From contig QFNN01000038.1 in NCBI GenBank assembly GCA_003240855.1, positions 1 to 23,995 of the forward strand: DNA of 23,995 nt, written 5' to 3'. The notes below the pieces were generated by a model that was not told the DNA's origin, ran no database searches, and worked only from the letters and a program-made list of their open reading frames with translations. The stretch's first letter is position 1. Each line of letters opens with the position of its first letter. Made by a program: the position numbers and the translations under genes. Positions 1-8,340 of the stretch are shown here, in pieces. The DNA comes from Sphingomonas sanxanigenens. GTDB lineage: Bacteria > Pseudomonadota > Alphaproteobacteria > Sphingomonadales > Sphingomonadaceae.

Positions 1-254
1 GTTGATGTGGGCCTCCGATGCCAGCCTGGGCGGGAGGCGGAGCGCAGCGGAGCCGATCGGCCAGGCTGGCATCTTGATCGTTTCCGGGGCCGGTGGCCGA
101 TATCCGAGGCTGCTGTGCGGGCGTGCCCGGTTGTAGTGATCGCGCCACCAGCCGGTGACGATCCGCACCTCCTAGAGGCTGTAGAAGATCTCGCCGTTGA
201 GCAGTTCGTCGCGCAGGCGGGCATTGAAGCTTTCGATATAGCCGTTCTCCCACG
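1..254 (-). pseudogene. IS3-family transposase (OrfB) C-terminal remnant
   Basis: Read on the minus strand, this stretch encodes the end of an IS3-family DDE integrase. The motif WENGYIESFNARLRDELLNG contains the catalytic Glu region, and RARPHSSLGYRPPAP is the conserved tail. The intact protein would cut and join the ends of its own insertion sequence. Here only about 84 codons remain. A TAG stop (complement of 172-174) falls where the family usually has a residue such as Gln in the FYSL-x-E segment; CAG to TAG is a single C-to-T change. The 5' part of the gene is missing: the reading frame is cut at 254/255, where the IS66 left repeat begins, and it does not resume beyond the IS66 right end. 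The gene's 3' end may continue outside the window. Non-functional; the family call is firm. Confidence 0.85.
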
Positions 255-268
255 GTACCCATCCGGTG
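255..268. repeat. IS66 left terminal inverted repeat
   Basis: The 14-mer gtacccatccggtg matches the reverse complement of 2726-2739 except at its fourth base. It abuts the exact point where the IS3 transposase frame stops making sense, which supports it as the element boundary. GTA-starting ends are typical of the IS66 family. Confidence 0.75.
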
Positions 269-283
269 GGTCACGCCTTGTCG

Positions 284-653
284 ATGGGTCAGATGACGGT
301 GTTTTCCGGGCCGAAGCGGCCTCGCCGTTGGAGCGACGAGGAATGGCTTGAGATCCTGAGCGAGGCCTTCGCGCCCGGGGCATGCATGGCCGAGATCGCA
401 CGGTGACGTGATGTGTCGACCGCGCTGGTCCACACGTGGCGCCGTAAGCTGCGCGATGCTCGCGTCGAACCCGAGCCGGACGATATGGGGGGCTCCCGGT
501 TTCGCCGCGGCCGTAATGATCGAGGATGTTGACGTCGCACCTTCCGGCGTGCAGCCGGCGATCATCATTGATCTGGCGCGCGGCAAGCGGATCAGCATTT
601 TTGCCTCGGCTTCGCCGGCGCTGGTGGCTTCAGCGTTGAAGGCGTTGCGATGA
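284..653 (+). pseudogene. tnpA: IS66 tnpA (accessory Orf1), broken
   Basis: IS66 TnpA is a small helix-turn-helix protein needed with TnpB and TnpC for transposition. From ATG 284 the frame gives the expected N-terminus (GPKRPRRWSDEEWLEILSEA, then an HTH ending MAEIAR). It then meets TGA at 404-406, where an Arg codon is expected (CGA to TGA would be one transition). The same frame continues as DVSTALVHTWRRKLRDA. Near 488-493 a run of six G shifts the frame by one base, after which GFAAAVMIEDVDVAP and the C-terminal IIDLARGKRISIFA segment follow to the stop at 651-653. The two lesions make this a pseudogene. Its stop overlaps the tnpB start. Confidence 0.8.
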
Positions 654-991
654 TCCCCTCAGGCGCCCGTGTGTGGATTGCGATGGGTCACACGGATATG
701 AGGAAGGGGATGCAGGGGCTGGCTTTGCTGGTGCAGCGGGGTCTCAAGCGCGATCCCCACGGCGGCGATCTGTTCGTGTTCCGCGGGCGGGCCGGATCGC
801 TGGTGAAGCTGATTTGGCACGATGGGATCGGCATGTCGCTATACGCCAAGCGGCTTGAGAAGGGTCGCTTCGTCTGGCCATCGGCCAAGGACGGGATGGT
901 GTCGCTGACAGTCTCGCAACTCGCCTGCCTGCTCGACGGGATCGACTGGCGGAACCCGCAGTATTCCTGGCGTCCGCAGAGCGCTGGATAG
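650..991 (+). CDS. tnpB: IS66 family accessory protein TnpB
   Basis: This 113-residue protein has the length and sequence of IS66 Orf2/TnpB, including MIPSGARVWIAMGHTDMRKG at the N-terminus, an FVFRGRAGSLVKLIWHDG core, and FVWP further on. Its exact role is not well defined, but transposition of IS66 elements studied elsewhere needs it. The ATG overlaps the tnpA stop as ATGA, a sign of translational coupling. It is the only gene of this element with an uninterrupted frame. With broken tnpA and tnpC it has no evident partner here, though it could act with an intact copy elsewhere in the genome. Confidence 0.9.
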   Translation: MIPSGARVWIAMGHTDMRKGMQGLALLVQRGLKRDPHGGDLFVFRGRAGSLVKLIWHDGIGMSLYAKRLEKGRFVWPSAKDGMVSLTVSQLACLLDGIDWRNPQYSWRPQSAG

Positions 992-1064
992 GGGCATCGT
1001 TTTCTTCTCTTAGCGGAGCATTTTGCGCTTCATTCGGGCGGGTTTCTGTGATTCCATCGCGGAT

Positions 1065-2704
1065 ATGGAAGCCGTCGTTTCGCCGCTTCCTGACGATATT
1101 GAAGCGCTCAAGGCGCTGCTGGCGAGTGCGACCCAGCGGGCCGATGAGGCCGAAGCCAAGCTCGCCAATGCCCATGCCCGAGAGAGCGCCACCGAGGCGG
1201 TGATCGCGGACCGCGAGCTGCAGATCGCCAAGCTCAGACGCGAGCAGTACGGCGCCAGCGCCGAGCGCACCCGCCTGCTCGACCAGGTGGAACTGCAACT
1301 CGAAGACCTCGAAGCCGACGCCGCCGAGGACGATCTTGCTGCCGAGGTTGCGGCCGAGAAGACCGCTACCGTCACCGCCTTCGAACGCAAGCGGCCGGCC
1401 AGGAAGCCGTTTCCCGAACACCTGTCGCGCGAGCGGGTCATCGTGCCGACGCCGTGCTCTTGCCCGACCTGCGGCGGCAGCAGGCTGTCCAAGCTTGGCG
1501 AGGACGTCACCGAGACGCTCGAGGTGATCCCGCGCGTCGGGAAGGTCGTCCAGACCGTGCGCGAGAAGTTCTCCTGCCGGGACTGCGAGACGATCACACA
1601 GCCGCCGGCGCCCTTCCACGTCGTGCCGCGTGGCTGGGCTGACCCCAGCTTCCTCGCCATGCTGCTGTTCGAGAAGTACGGCCAGCACCAGCCCCTCAAC
1701 CGCCAAGCCGAGCGCTTCGCCCGCGAAGGCGTGCCGTTGAGCACCTCGACGCTTGCCGACCAGGTCGGTGCTGCCGCCTTTGCGTTGATGCCGCTATATC
1801 GGCTCATCGAGGCGCACGTCCTCGCCGCCGAGCGATTGCATGGCGACGATACGACCGTGCCCGTCATGGCCAAGGTGAAGACCGATACCGCCAGGCTATG
1901 GGTTTACGTGCGGGATGATCGACCATTCGCCGGTGCCGATCCGCCCGCGGCGCTGTTCCACTACTCGCGCGATCGGCGTGGCGAACATCCAAGGGCGCAC
2001 TCGCGTCCTGGTCAGGGATCTTGCAGGCCGATGCCTATGGTGGTTACGGCGAGCTTTATGCTCCCGGTCGTTTGCCTGCGCCTGTGCATGAGGCCGGCTG
2101 CTTTGCCCACGCGCGGCGCAAGTTCTTCGAACTGGCCGACGTTGCCAGTGCGGCCCGCAAGAAGAGCCGCGGCAAGCATGCCGGCATGATCTACCCGATC
2201 GCGATCGAGGCCGTGCAGCGGATCGATGCTCTGTTCGATATCGAGCGCGGCATCAACGGTAAGGGCGTGGCCGAGCGGCTCGTTGTGCGCCAGGAACTGA
2301 GTGCGCCGCTCATGGCCGAGCTTCACGCCTGGCTCACTACCCAACTCGCCAGGCTCTCGCGCAACCACGATCTCGCCAAAGCGATCAACTACATGCTGCG
2401 CCGCTGGGACGCCTTCACTCGCTTCCTTGAGGGCGGCCAGGTCTGCCTGACCAACAATGCCGCCGAACGCGCCCTGCGCTGCGTGCCGCTCGGACGGAAG
2501 GCCTGGCTGTTTTGCGGATCCGATCGCGGCGGCCAACGCGCAGCCATCCTCTACACCCTGATCCAGACCGCCCGCCTGAACGATGTCGATCCGCAGGCCT
2601 GGCTCGCCGATGTGCTCGCTCGCATTGCCGAGCATCCGGCCCGGCAACTCGACGAGTTGCTGCCCTGGAAGTGGCAGCCCAACCAGCGATCCATTATCGC
2701 ATAG
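1065..2704 (+). pseudogene. tnpC: IS66 transposase TnpC, frameshifted
   Basis: This is the DDE transposase of the IS66 element. From ATG 1065 (MEAVVSPLPDD) it shows the N-terminal leucine-rich helical region, then the IS66 zinc-binding domain (CSCPTCGG, later FSCRDCE). The DDE core follows, with HGDDTTVPV and, after the frameshift, LQADAYGGYGELY and TNNAAERALR carrying the last acidic residue. At about 2000-2001 one base is missing: after RRGEHPRAH the frame passes into an unrelated tail, while the correct sequence continues in the next frame and runs to the TAG at 2702-2704. Restoring one C, to read cacctcgcg, gives a full-length protein of about 545 residues. The loss separates the catalytic acids, so no active transposase is expected. 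A TTG at 1023 is in frame, but ATG 1065 fits the family start better. Confidence 0.88.
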
Positions 2705-2725
2705 TCAGAGCTGTACGGCGGCTTT

Positions 2726-2739
2726 CACCGGATGGCTAC
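2726..2739. repeat. IS66 right terminal inverted repeat
   Basis: The 14-mer caccggatggctac lies 22 bp after the tnpC stop and is the inverted partner of 255-268. Sequence after 2739 shows no IS66 or IS3 similarity that I can recognise. Confidence 0.75.
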
Positions 2740-2963
2740 CTCTTCGGCGGAATGCCTCTGTCAATAATCCAATTATCCAGCCGGCTCGTCCGCGGCTCTA
2801 TCCTCGCGTGCGGCTTGCGGGCTCGCGCTTGCCGGCGGGCGGGGGCGTGGTCGCCTGGCGTGGCAGGGGAATATAGCGCGAACCACGTTGCCATCGCCTC
2901 GGCCAACCACCATGAAGGGTTTCGATTCCAAGTTTGGCTGCTAACGATCAGGGCCGCGCCTCA
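2740..2963. other. Gene-free spacer right of the IS66 element
   Basis: I see no convincing gene in these 224 bp. A ten-codon ATG frame at 2912 (MKGFDSKFGC) ends at once and has no support. The stretch may hold the promoter for the methyltransferase, but no clear -35/-10 pair stands out. It is the scar beside the IS66 end, since neither the missing half of the IS3 gene nor a target duplication is found here. Confidence 0.5.
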
Positions 2964-3701
2964 ATGTCGAAAATCGGCGAAAAAAAATATCTGGAAAACA
3001 TCGGCGAAGCTGGGCGGCGGCATAGTTTGGAGAAGCCGTTTTCCGATGATTATTCCGGCATTAACCTCGCTTCCATCGGGGCCATATTTTCATTGCTTCC
3101 CCCGCCGCCCGCGAAAATCCTTGATATGGGTTGTGGCGGGGGTTGGACGAGCATCTTCTACGCCAAACGCGGATATAGCGTTTTGGGGCAGGATATCAGC
3201 GAGGACATGATCGATCTCGCGCGCGAGAATCAGGCGCGGCAAAATGTCGGCGACAATCTCTCATTCGTCAGCGCGGACTATGAGGCCGGCGATCTGGACG
3301 GGCAGTTCGATTCCGTCGTCTTTTTCGATTGCCTGCACCATGCGGAGGACGAGCGACTGGCAATTGCGAGCGCTTATCGCGCCTTGAAGCCCGGAGGCCG
3401 GCTTATCACGCATGAGCCGGGAGAGGGGCACTCAACGGCGCCCGGCTCTATAGAGGCCATGCAGCTTTACGGCGTTACCGAAAAAGACATGCCGCCTCAT
3501 CTGATTATCAAGCATGGGATCGAGGCCGGTTTTTCGGCCTACCGCATCTATCCGATGCAGCATGACCTGGTGGATATCTTCTATACCAGCCAGATCCCGC
3601 CTGTTTTCAGCAAAAATGGATGGCGGCGAGCCAAGCGCGTTTTGAAGGCGGCTTTCCGACCCTCGGACCGCGCGAGTTCGATCGTCGTTATGACTAAATA
3701 G
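2964..3701 (+). CDS. Class I SAM-dependent methyltransferase
   Basis: This 245-residue protein has a Rossmann-fold methyltransferase domain. Motif I is ILDMGCGGGW at about residues 52-61, an acidic residue in GQDIS at about 77 ends the second strand, FVSADYEAGDLDGQFD follows at about 101-116, and the motif IV/post region is VVFFDCLHHAEDE then ALKPGGRLITHEPGEG. The substrate cannot be read from the sequence; family members of this size act on small molecules, lipids or sugars. ATG 2964 was chosen over the in-frame TTG at 2934 because the protein then begins MSKIGEKKYLENIGEAG without a random leader. The Shine-Dalgarno is weak. Base composition is clearly richer in A/T than in later genes. With the IS debris directly upstream, this suggests acquisition by transfer. 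It could share a role with the following sulfotransferase, for instance in surface-molecule decoration, but that is inference. Confidence 0.82.
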   Translation: MSKIGEKKYLENIGEAGRRHSLEKPFSDDYSGINLASIGAIFSLLPPPPAKILDMGCGGGWTSIFYAKRGYSVLGQDISEDMIDLARENQARQNVGDNLSFVSADYEAGDLDGQFDSVVFFDCLHHAEDERLAIASAYRALKPGGRLITHEPGEGHSTAPGSIEAMQLYGVTEKDMPPHLIIKHGIEAGFSAYRIYPMQHDLVDIFYTSQIPPVFSKNGWRRAKRVLKAAFRPSDRASSIVVMTK

Positions 3702-3952
3702 AGAGCCTTTCCGGGCCGCAGTCGCGCATGCGCTGGACGCCATGCGGGCGGATGTGTCCTGCCCATGTTATGGGGTGACGCGCCGATTATTCTGTGCGCA
3801 CGCAATGAAGTGCGTCTGCGAAGGGCGTGTATTCTGTTCAATCGGAATGGGTTGATCAATCGGCGCCCGTTTTGGCCCCGCTTCCCCCGGTAAACCATCT
3901 TGGCGATCCGGGCGCGGTTGACAGTGAAGGGGGCGCGAGCCTTGATCGCCAG

Positions 3953-5770
3953 ATGACTTCGCGTCCCGCTTCGTTCAGCCCTTTCGACAATGCCATGGCT
4001 ATGGGCATCGCGCATCTGCGTGCGCGGCGTATGGCCGAGGCCTCGACGGCGTTCATGTCGGCGACCCGGCTGATGCCGGGGAACAGCTTCGCATGGCGCG
4101 CGCTAGGCGATACGCGCCATGCGATGGGCGATGCGAGAGGCGGGGGCGCTGCGCATCTGCGTGCGCTGCAGGCGACGGCGAGCGATCCCCAATCGATCGC
4201 GATCGCCGAAGCCTTGCTGGGCAACCGCCTCGCCGAGGCTGAAAAGCTGGTGCGCGAGCGGCTGAAGGCGGCCCCGACCGACATCGGCGCGATTCGCGTT
4301 CTTGGCGACATCGCGACGCGGACGGGCAAATATCGCGATGCCCTGCGCATGTTTGGCCGCGCGCTCGAACTCGCGCCTGACTATGAGCCTGCGCGCCAGA
4401 ACAAGGCGATCGTCCATTATCGGCTCGACGATCTGGACGAGGCGCTGGGCGAGGTCGAACGGCTGCTGTCCGCCAATCCCAGGCATCCGGGCTATCGCAA
4501 CCTGAAAGCGTCTATCCTCGATCGCACCGGCGACTATGACGGCGCGGTAGCCATCTACCGCGCGATGATCGCCGATGATGCAGACGATCCGCACGTGTGG
4601 CTGACGCTGGGGCATGCGCTCAAGACGCTGGGCGACATGGCCGGGTGTATCGAGGCCTATCGACGGGCGATCGCCCTGCGGCCGACGATGGGCGAGCCTT
4701 ATTGGAACCTCTCCAACCTCAAGACCTTTCGCTTTTCCGGGGATGAGCTGGCGGCCATGCGCGCGCTTCTGGACCGGCAGGATATCGGGCTCGACGATCG
4801 CTTCCATATCGGCTTTGCGCTGGGCAAGGCGGCTGAGGATGCGCGCGATTATGAGGCGTCTTTCGCCCATTATGCGGAGAGCAACCGGCTGCGCCGCGCG
4901 AGCATCCACCATGACCGGGATGAGCTTGCTCGCCAGATCGAGCGGGCAGAGCGCATATTCACGCCGCAATTCCTGGCCGAGCGGGCAGGGCTCGGATGCC
5001 CCGCGCCCGACCCCATCTTCATCGTCGGCATGCCGCGTTCGGGATCGACCCTTGTCGAGCAGATCCTCGCCAGCCATCCGCTGATCGAAGGGACGATGGA
5101 ACTGACCGATATGCAGCGGATCATCCGCGAGATCGGCGGTGGAAAGATGCGCGCGGACCAATCGACCTATCCCGAAGTCCTGCTGGATCTGCCGCCCGAA
5201 CGGTTCGCGGCGCTGGGGCGGGATTATCTCGATCGCACGCGTGTGCAGCGCAAGACGGACAAGCCCTATTTCATCGACAAGCTGCCCTTCAATTTCCTTG
5301 CGACGGGGCTGATCCGGCTGATCCTGCCCAATGCGAAGGTGATCGATGTGCGCCGTCATCCGCTCTCCTGTGGATTTTCGCTGTTCAAGCAGCATTTCGC
5401 GCGCGGGCAGAGCTATGCCTATGATCTGGGCGATATCGGCGCTTTCTATGCCGATTATGTGCGGATGATGGCGCTTTGGGACCGGCTGATGCCGGGTTTC
5501 GTCCACCGCGTGGTTTATGAACGGCTGGTCGACGATCTGGAAGGCGAGACGCGCGCGCTGCTCGACTATCTCGGACTGCCCTTTGACGAGGCCTGCCTGC
5601 GCTTCCACGAGAACCGGCGCAGCGTCAGGACGCCGAGCGCAGAGCAGGTGCGCCAGCCCATCTTCCGCGACGGCGCCGAGCAGTGGAAACATTATGCGGG
5701 CTGGCTCGGTCCGCTCGAAGAAGCGCTGGGCGACGTGCTGACCAGCTATCCCGCTGCGCCCGCCTCCTGA
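3953..5770 (+). CDS. TPR-repeat sulfotransferase family protein
   Basis: This 605-residue protein has two parts. Residues ~1-345 are helical TPR-like repeats, for example YRDALRMFGRALELAPDYEP and AGCIEAYRRAIALRPTMGEP. Residues ~352-600 are a sulfotransferase domain. The 5'-phosphosulfate loop for PAPS is FIVGMPRSGSTLVEQILASH (Gly359 to Thr366 of the loop), and the 3'-phosphate site is probably DVRRHPLSCGFSLF from about residue 465. Such proteins transfer sulfonate from PAPS to an acceptor; the TPR part probably binds the protein or glycan partner. The acceptor is unknown. An in-frame GTG at 3827 would add 42 residues, but that leader has non-coding-like third-position usage and no repeat character, so ATG 3953 is preferred; neither start has a strong ribosome site. 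The stop lies one base from the stop of the convergent glpK, leaving no room for a separate terminator. Confidence 0.85.
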   Translation: MTSRPASFSPFDNAMAMGIAHLRARRMAEASTAFMSATRLMPGNSFAWRALGDTRHAMGDARGGGAAHLRALQATASDPQSIAIAEALLGNRLAEAEKLVRERLKAAPTDIGAIRVLGDIATRTGKYRDALRMFGRALELAPDYEPARQNKAIVHYRLDDLDEALGEVERLLSANPRHPGYRNLKASILDRTGDYDGAVAIYRAMIADDADDPHVWLTLGHALKTLGDMAGCIEAYRRAIALRPTMGEPYWNLSNLKTFRFSGDELAAMRALLDRQDIGLDDRFHIGFALGKAAEDARDYEASFAHYAESNRLRRASIHHDRDELARQIERAERIFTPQFLAERAGLGCPAPDPIFIVGMPRSGSTLVEQILASHPLIEGTMELTDMQRIIREIGGGKMRADQSTYPEVLLDLPPERFAALGRDYLDRTRVQRKTDKPYFIDKLPFNFLATGLIRLILPNAKVIDVRRHPLSCGFSLFKQHFARGQSYAYDLGDIGAFYADYVRMMALWDRLMPGFVHRVVYERLVDDLEGETRALLDYLGLPFDEACLRFHENRRSVRTPSAEQVRQPIFRDGAEQWKHYAGWLGPLEEALGDVLTSYPAAPAS

Positions 5771-5771
5771 G

Positions 5772-7241
5772 TTATTCGCCGAGCACGCCGCGCACCGCCA
5801 CGGCCCAGCCTTCGAGCCGCCTGGCCCTCCGCTCGCCATCCAGCGCGGGCTGGAAGGCCTGCGTCGCGCCGCGCATGGCGGCGGCTTCTTCAAGCGAAGC
5901 GAACCAGCCCACGCCGACCCCCGCGAGCATCGCCGCGCCGATCGCCGTCGTCTCGACGAAGGCGGGGCGCTCGACGGGGATGGCGAGCATGTCGGCCAGA
6001 TCCTGTGCGATCCAGTCATTCGCCGCCATGCCGCCGTCGATGCGCAGGCGCGCCCAGTCGGCGCCGTCGGCGGCGAAGGCGGTCTTGAGGTCGTGCGTCT
6101 GGTGCGCCATCGCTTCGAGCGCGGCGCGGACGATATGGTCGCGCCGCGTGGCGAAGCTCATCCCCGTCAGGCTCGCGCGCGCCTCGGGCCGCCACCAGGG
6201 CGCGCCGAGGCCCGAGAGCGCGGGAACGAGATAGACGCCGCCGCTGTCGGGCACGCCGCGCGTGATCGCCTCGGTCTCCGCCGCGCTGCCGATCAGGCCG
6301 ATATCATCGCGCAGCCATTTGATAAGGCTGCCCGCGACGAACACCGATCCTTCGAGCGCATAATGGCGTCGCCCGGCGATCTGGTGCGCGACAGTGGCGA
6401 GAAGGCGGTTGTGCGAGGTCGGCAGGCGCGCGCCGGTTGCGGTCAGCACGAAGGCGCCGGTGCCATAGGTCGCCTTGGTGTCGCCCGGCGACAGGCAGGC
6501 CTGGCCGATCGTCGCTGCCTGCTGGTCGCCGGCGACGCCGCAGATCGGAATGGGCGCGCCGAAAAGGTCGGGCAGCGTCTCGCCGAAGCGGCCGGCGCAA
6601 TCGACGATTTCGGGCAGGATCGTGCGCGGCACGCCGAACAGGTCGCACAGCCCGTCGTCCCAGCCGCCGCTGCCGATCGCCATCAGCGCGGTGCGCGAGG
6701 CGTTGGTCGCGTCGCTGAGGTAAAGGCCGCCCGTCATCTTCCAGATCAGCCAGGATTCAACGGTGCCGACGGCCAGCCGGTCTCCGGCCTCGCGCAACTG
6801 CGGCCAGTTTTCCAGCGCCCAGCCGATCTTGGAGCCGGCAAAATAAGGATCGAGGAGCAGCCCGGTGCGCGCCTGCACCGAGGCTTCATGCCCTTCCGCA
6901 CGCAGCTCGGCGCAGCGCGCGGCGGTGCGCCGGTCCTGCCACACGATCGCAGGCGCCAGCGGCTCGCCCGTCGCCTTGTCCCAGAATATGACGGTTTCGC
7001 GCTGGTTGGTGATGCCGATCGCGGCGATCCGGCCCACGCCGCCCGCCTCGGCGATCGCCGCGCGCGCGGAGCCGATGCTCTTGTCCCAGATTTCGATGGG
7101 GTCATGCTCGACAAGCCCGGGGGCGGGATAGTGCTGGGTCAGTTCGCAGCCATGCGTCGCGACCGGCTTGCCGGCGGTGTCGAAAATCATCGCGCGCGTC
7201 GATGTGGTGCCTTCGTCGATGACGAGAATCAGATCGCTCAT
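5772..7241 (-). CDS. glpK: Glycerol kinase
   Basis: The 489-residue protein phosphorylates glycerol with ATP to sn-glycerol 3-phosphate in the cytoplasm, the entry step of glycerol use and a source of phospholipid precursor. FGGY-kinase features are visible: the N-terminal phosphate loop VIDEGTTSTRAMIFD (residues ~7-21), the GITNQRETVIFWDKATGEPL segment, TYGTGAFVL, the C-terminal signature near SGLGAPWWRPEARASLTGM, and RIDGGMAANDWIAQ. Length is normal for GlpK. ATG 7241 (MSDLILV) was chosen because it begins the conserved domain and has a strong Shine-Dalgarno just upstream (gagggggaga, complement of 7243-7252). No glpF, glpD or glpR is adjacent, so the gene stands alone and diverges from trxB across 101 bp. 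It converges on the sulfotransferase with a one-base gap. Confidence 0.95.
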   Translation of the reverse strand: MSDLILVIDEGTTSTRAMIFDTAGKPVATHGCELTQHYPAPGLVEHDPIEIWDKSIGSARAAIAEAGGVGRIAAIGITNQRETVIFWDKATGEPLAPAIVWQDRRTAARCAELRAEGHEASVQARTGLLLDPYFAGSKIGWALENWPQLREAGDRLAVGTVESWLIWKMTGGLYLSDATNASRTALMAIGSGGWDDGLCDLFGVPRTILPEIVDCAGRFGETLPDLFGAPIPICGVAGDQQAATIGQACLSPGDTKATYGTGAFVLTATGARLPTSHNRLLATVAHQIAGRRHYALEGSVFVAGSLIKWLRDDIGLIGSAAETEAITRGVPDSGGVYLVPALSGLGAPWWRPEARASLTGMSFATRRDHIVRAALEAMAHQTHDLKTAFAADGADWARLRIDGGMAANDWIAQDLADMLAIPVERPAFVETTAIGAAMLAGVGVGWFASLEEAAAMRGATQAFQPALDGERRARRLEGWAVAVRGVLGE

Positions 7242-7279
7242 GTCTCCCCCTCGGGCCGCTGCGCCGTCCGCGCTGCTTG

Positions 7280-7308
7280 TTGCCGAACCGTGCGCCAATC
7301 CCTACATC
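7280..7308 (+). promoter_or_regulatory. Candidate promoter of trxB
   Basis: TTGCCG (7280-7285) and TACATC (7303-7308) are separated by 17 bp and lie 34 bp before the trxB ATG, in the 101-bp gap between divergent glpK and trxB. The spacing is ideal for a housekeeping sigma factor, but the -10 match is only moderate. Inferred from pattern only. Confidence 0.35.
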
Positions 7309-7342
7309 CAAGTCCAATTCTTCTTCATCCGACGGACAGGCA

Positions 7343-8320
7343 ATGACCAAGATTCACACCACCCGCATGCTGGTTCTGGGCTCCGGGCCGGCCGGGCTTA
7401 CCGCCGCCATCTATGGCGCGCGCGCGGGGCTGGAGCCGATCGTCGTGCAGGGCATCCAGCCCGGCGGACAACTGACAACCACGACCGACGTCGAAAATTA
7501 TCCGGGTTTCCGCGATGTCATCCAGGGTCCCTGGCTGATGCAGGAGATGCAGGCGCAGGCAGAGCATGTCGGCACGCGGATGATGTGGGACCAGATCGTT
7601 TCGGTCGACCTGTCGAAGCGGCCTTTCCGCCTGATCGGCGACAGCGGCGACGTCTATGAAGGCGAGACGCTGGTCATCGCGACCGGCGCGCAGGCCAAGT
7701 GGCTGGGGCTGGAGAGCGAGGAACTGCTGCGTGGCAAGGGCGTCAGCGCCTGTGCGACCTGCGATGGATTCTTCTATCGCGGCAAGAAGGTGGTGGTCAT
7801 CGGCGGCGGCAACACCGCGGTCGAGGAAGCGCTCTACCTGACCAATCACAGCGATGACGTGACGATCATCCACCGCCGCGATCATTTCCGCGCCGAGCGG
7901 ATCCTGCAGGAGCGGCTGTTCGCCAATCCCAAGATCAAGGTGCTGTGGAACAAGACGGTCGATCGCTTCGTCGCGGGCGGCGACCCCGAAGGGCTGGTCG
8001 GCCTCGACCTCAAGGACACGGTGACCGGCGAGATCAGCCATATCGAGGCCGATGGCGGCTTCGTCGCGATCGGCCATCAGCCGGCGACGGAGCTGTTCAA
8101 GGGCCATTTGCCGCTTGATGCCGACGGCTATCTGGCCGTCGAGCCGGGCAGCTCGCGCACTGCCATCCCCGGCGTGTTCGCGTGCGGCGACGTGATGGAC
8201 AAAGTCTATCGTCAGGCCGTCACGGCGGCCGGCACGGGCTGCATGGCCGCGCTTGATGCCGAGCGCTTCCTGGCGGCGGCCGAGTTCGAGGCGAAGCAGC
8301 GCGAGGCCGTCGCGGCCTGA
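7343..8320 (+). CDS. trxB: Thioredoxin-disulfide reductase
   Basis: The 325-residue flavoprotein passes electrons from NADPH through FAD to thioredoxin in the cytoplasm. It has the FAD-binding start LVLGSGPAGLTAAIYGARAG (residues ~10-29), the active-site disulfide in SACATCDGFFYRG (Cys137 and Cys140), the NADPH-binding VVVIGGGNTAVEEA (~150-163), and the C-terminal FAD segment FACGDVMDKVYRQAVTAAGT. Length and motif order are those of the standard low-molecular-weight enzyme. ATG 7343 (MTKIHTTRMLVLG) follows ggacagg, a fair ribosome site; the upstream frame extension starting MLPNRAPIPTS is not family-like. Transcription probably ends at the palindromic repeat at 8341-8430. A second TrxR-like protein, lacking this CxxC, is encoded at 16779-18419. 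Confidence 0.96.
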   Translation: MTKIHTTRMLVLGSGPAGLTAAIYGARAGLEPIVVQGIQPGGQLTTTTDVENYPGFRDVIQGPWLMQEMQAQAEHVGTRMMWDQIVSVDLSKRPFRLIGDSGDVYEGETLVIATGAQAKWLGLESEELLRGKGVSACATCDGFFYRGKKVVVIGGGNTAVEEALYLTNHSDDVTIIHRRDHFRAERILQERLFANPKIKVLWNKTVDRFVAGGDPEGLVGLDLKDTVTGEISHIEADGGFVAIGHQPATELFKGHLPLDADGYLAVEPGSSRTAIPGVFACGDVMDKVYRQAVTAAGTGCMAALDAERFLAAAEFEAKQREAVAA

Positions 8321-8340
8321 GAGCTGCGTTCGCGTCGAAG

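Larger units (their letters stand above)
255..2739 (+). mobile_element. Degenerate IS66-family insertion sequence
   Basis: This is a complete-length IS66-type element with tnpA, tnpB and tnpC in the usual order on the plus strand. Its ends are imperfect inverted repeats: gtacccatccggtg at 255-268 pairs with caccggatggctac at 2726-2739 (13 of 14 positions match). IS66 elements normally leave 8-bp target duplications, but the flanks here differ (ctcccacg at 247-254, ctcttcgg at 2740-2747). The element sits inside an IS3 transposase remnant on its left only. tnpA carries a stop and a frameshift, and tnpC a frameshift, so the copy should not transpose by itself. Confidence 0.88.

Noticed and set aside
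480..500. Programmed frameshifting in tnpA at the G run
   Set aside because: Programmed shifts are typical of IS3- and IS1-type elements, not of IS66 tnpA; a separate in-frame TGA upstream shows that the gene is decaying.
4103..6019. A 638-codon minus-strand open frame opposite the sulfotransferase
   Set aside because: It is a mirror of the high-GC coding strand; the plus strand has clear TPR and PAPS motifs.
6093..7346. A plus-strand open frame opposite glpK
   Set aside because: No motif, and glpK is unambiguous on the minus strand.
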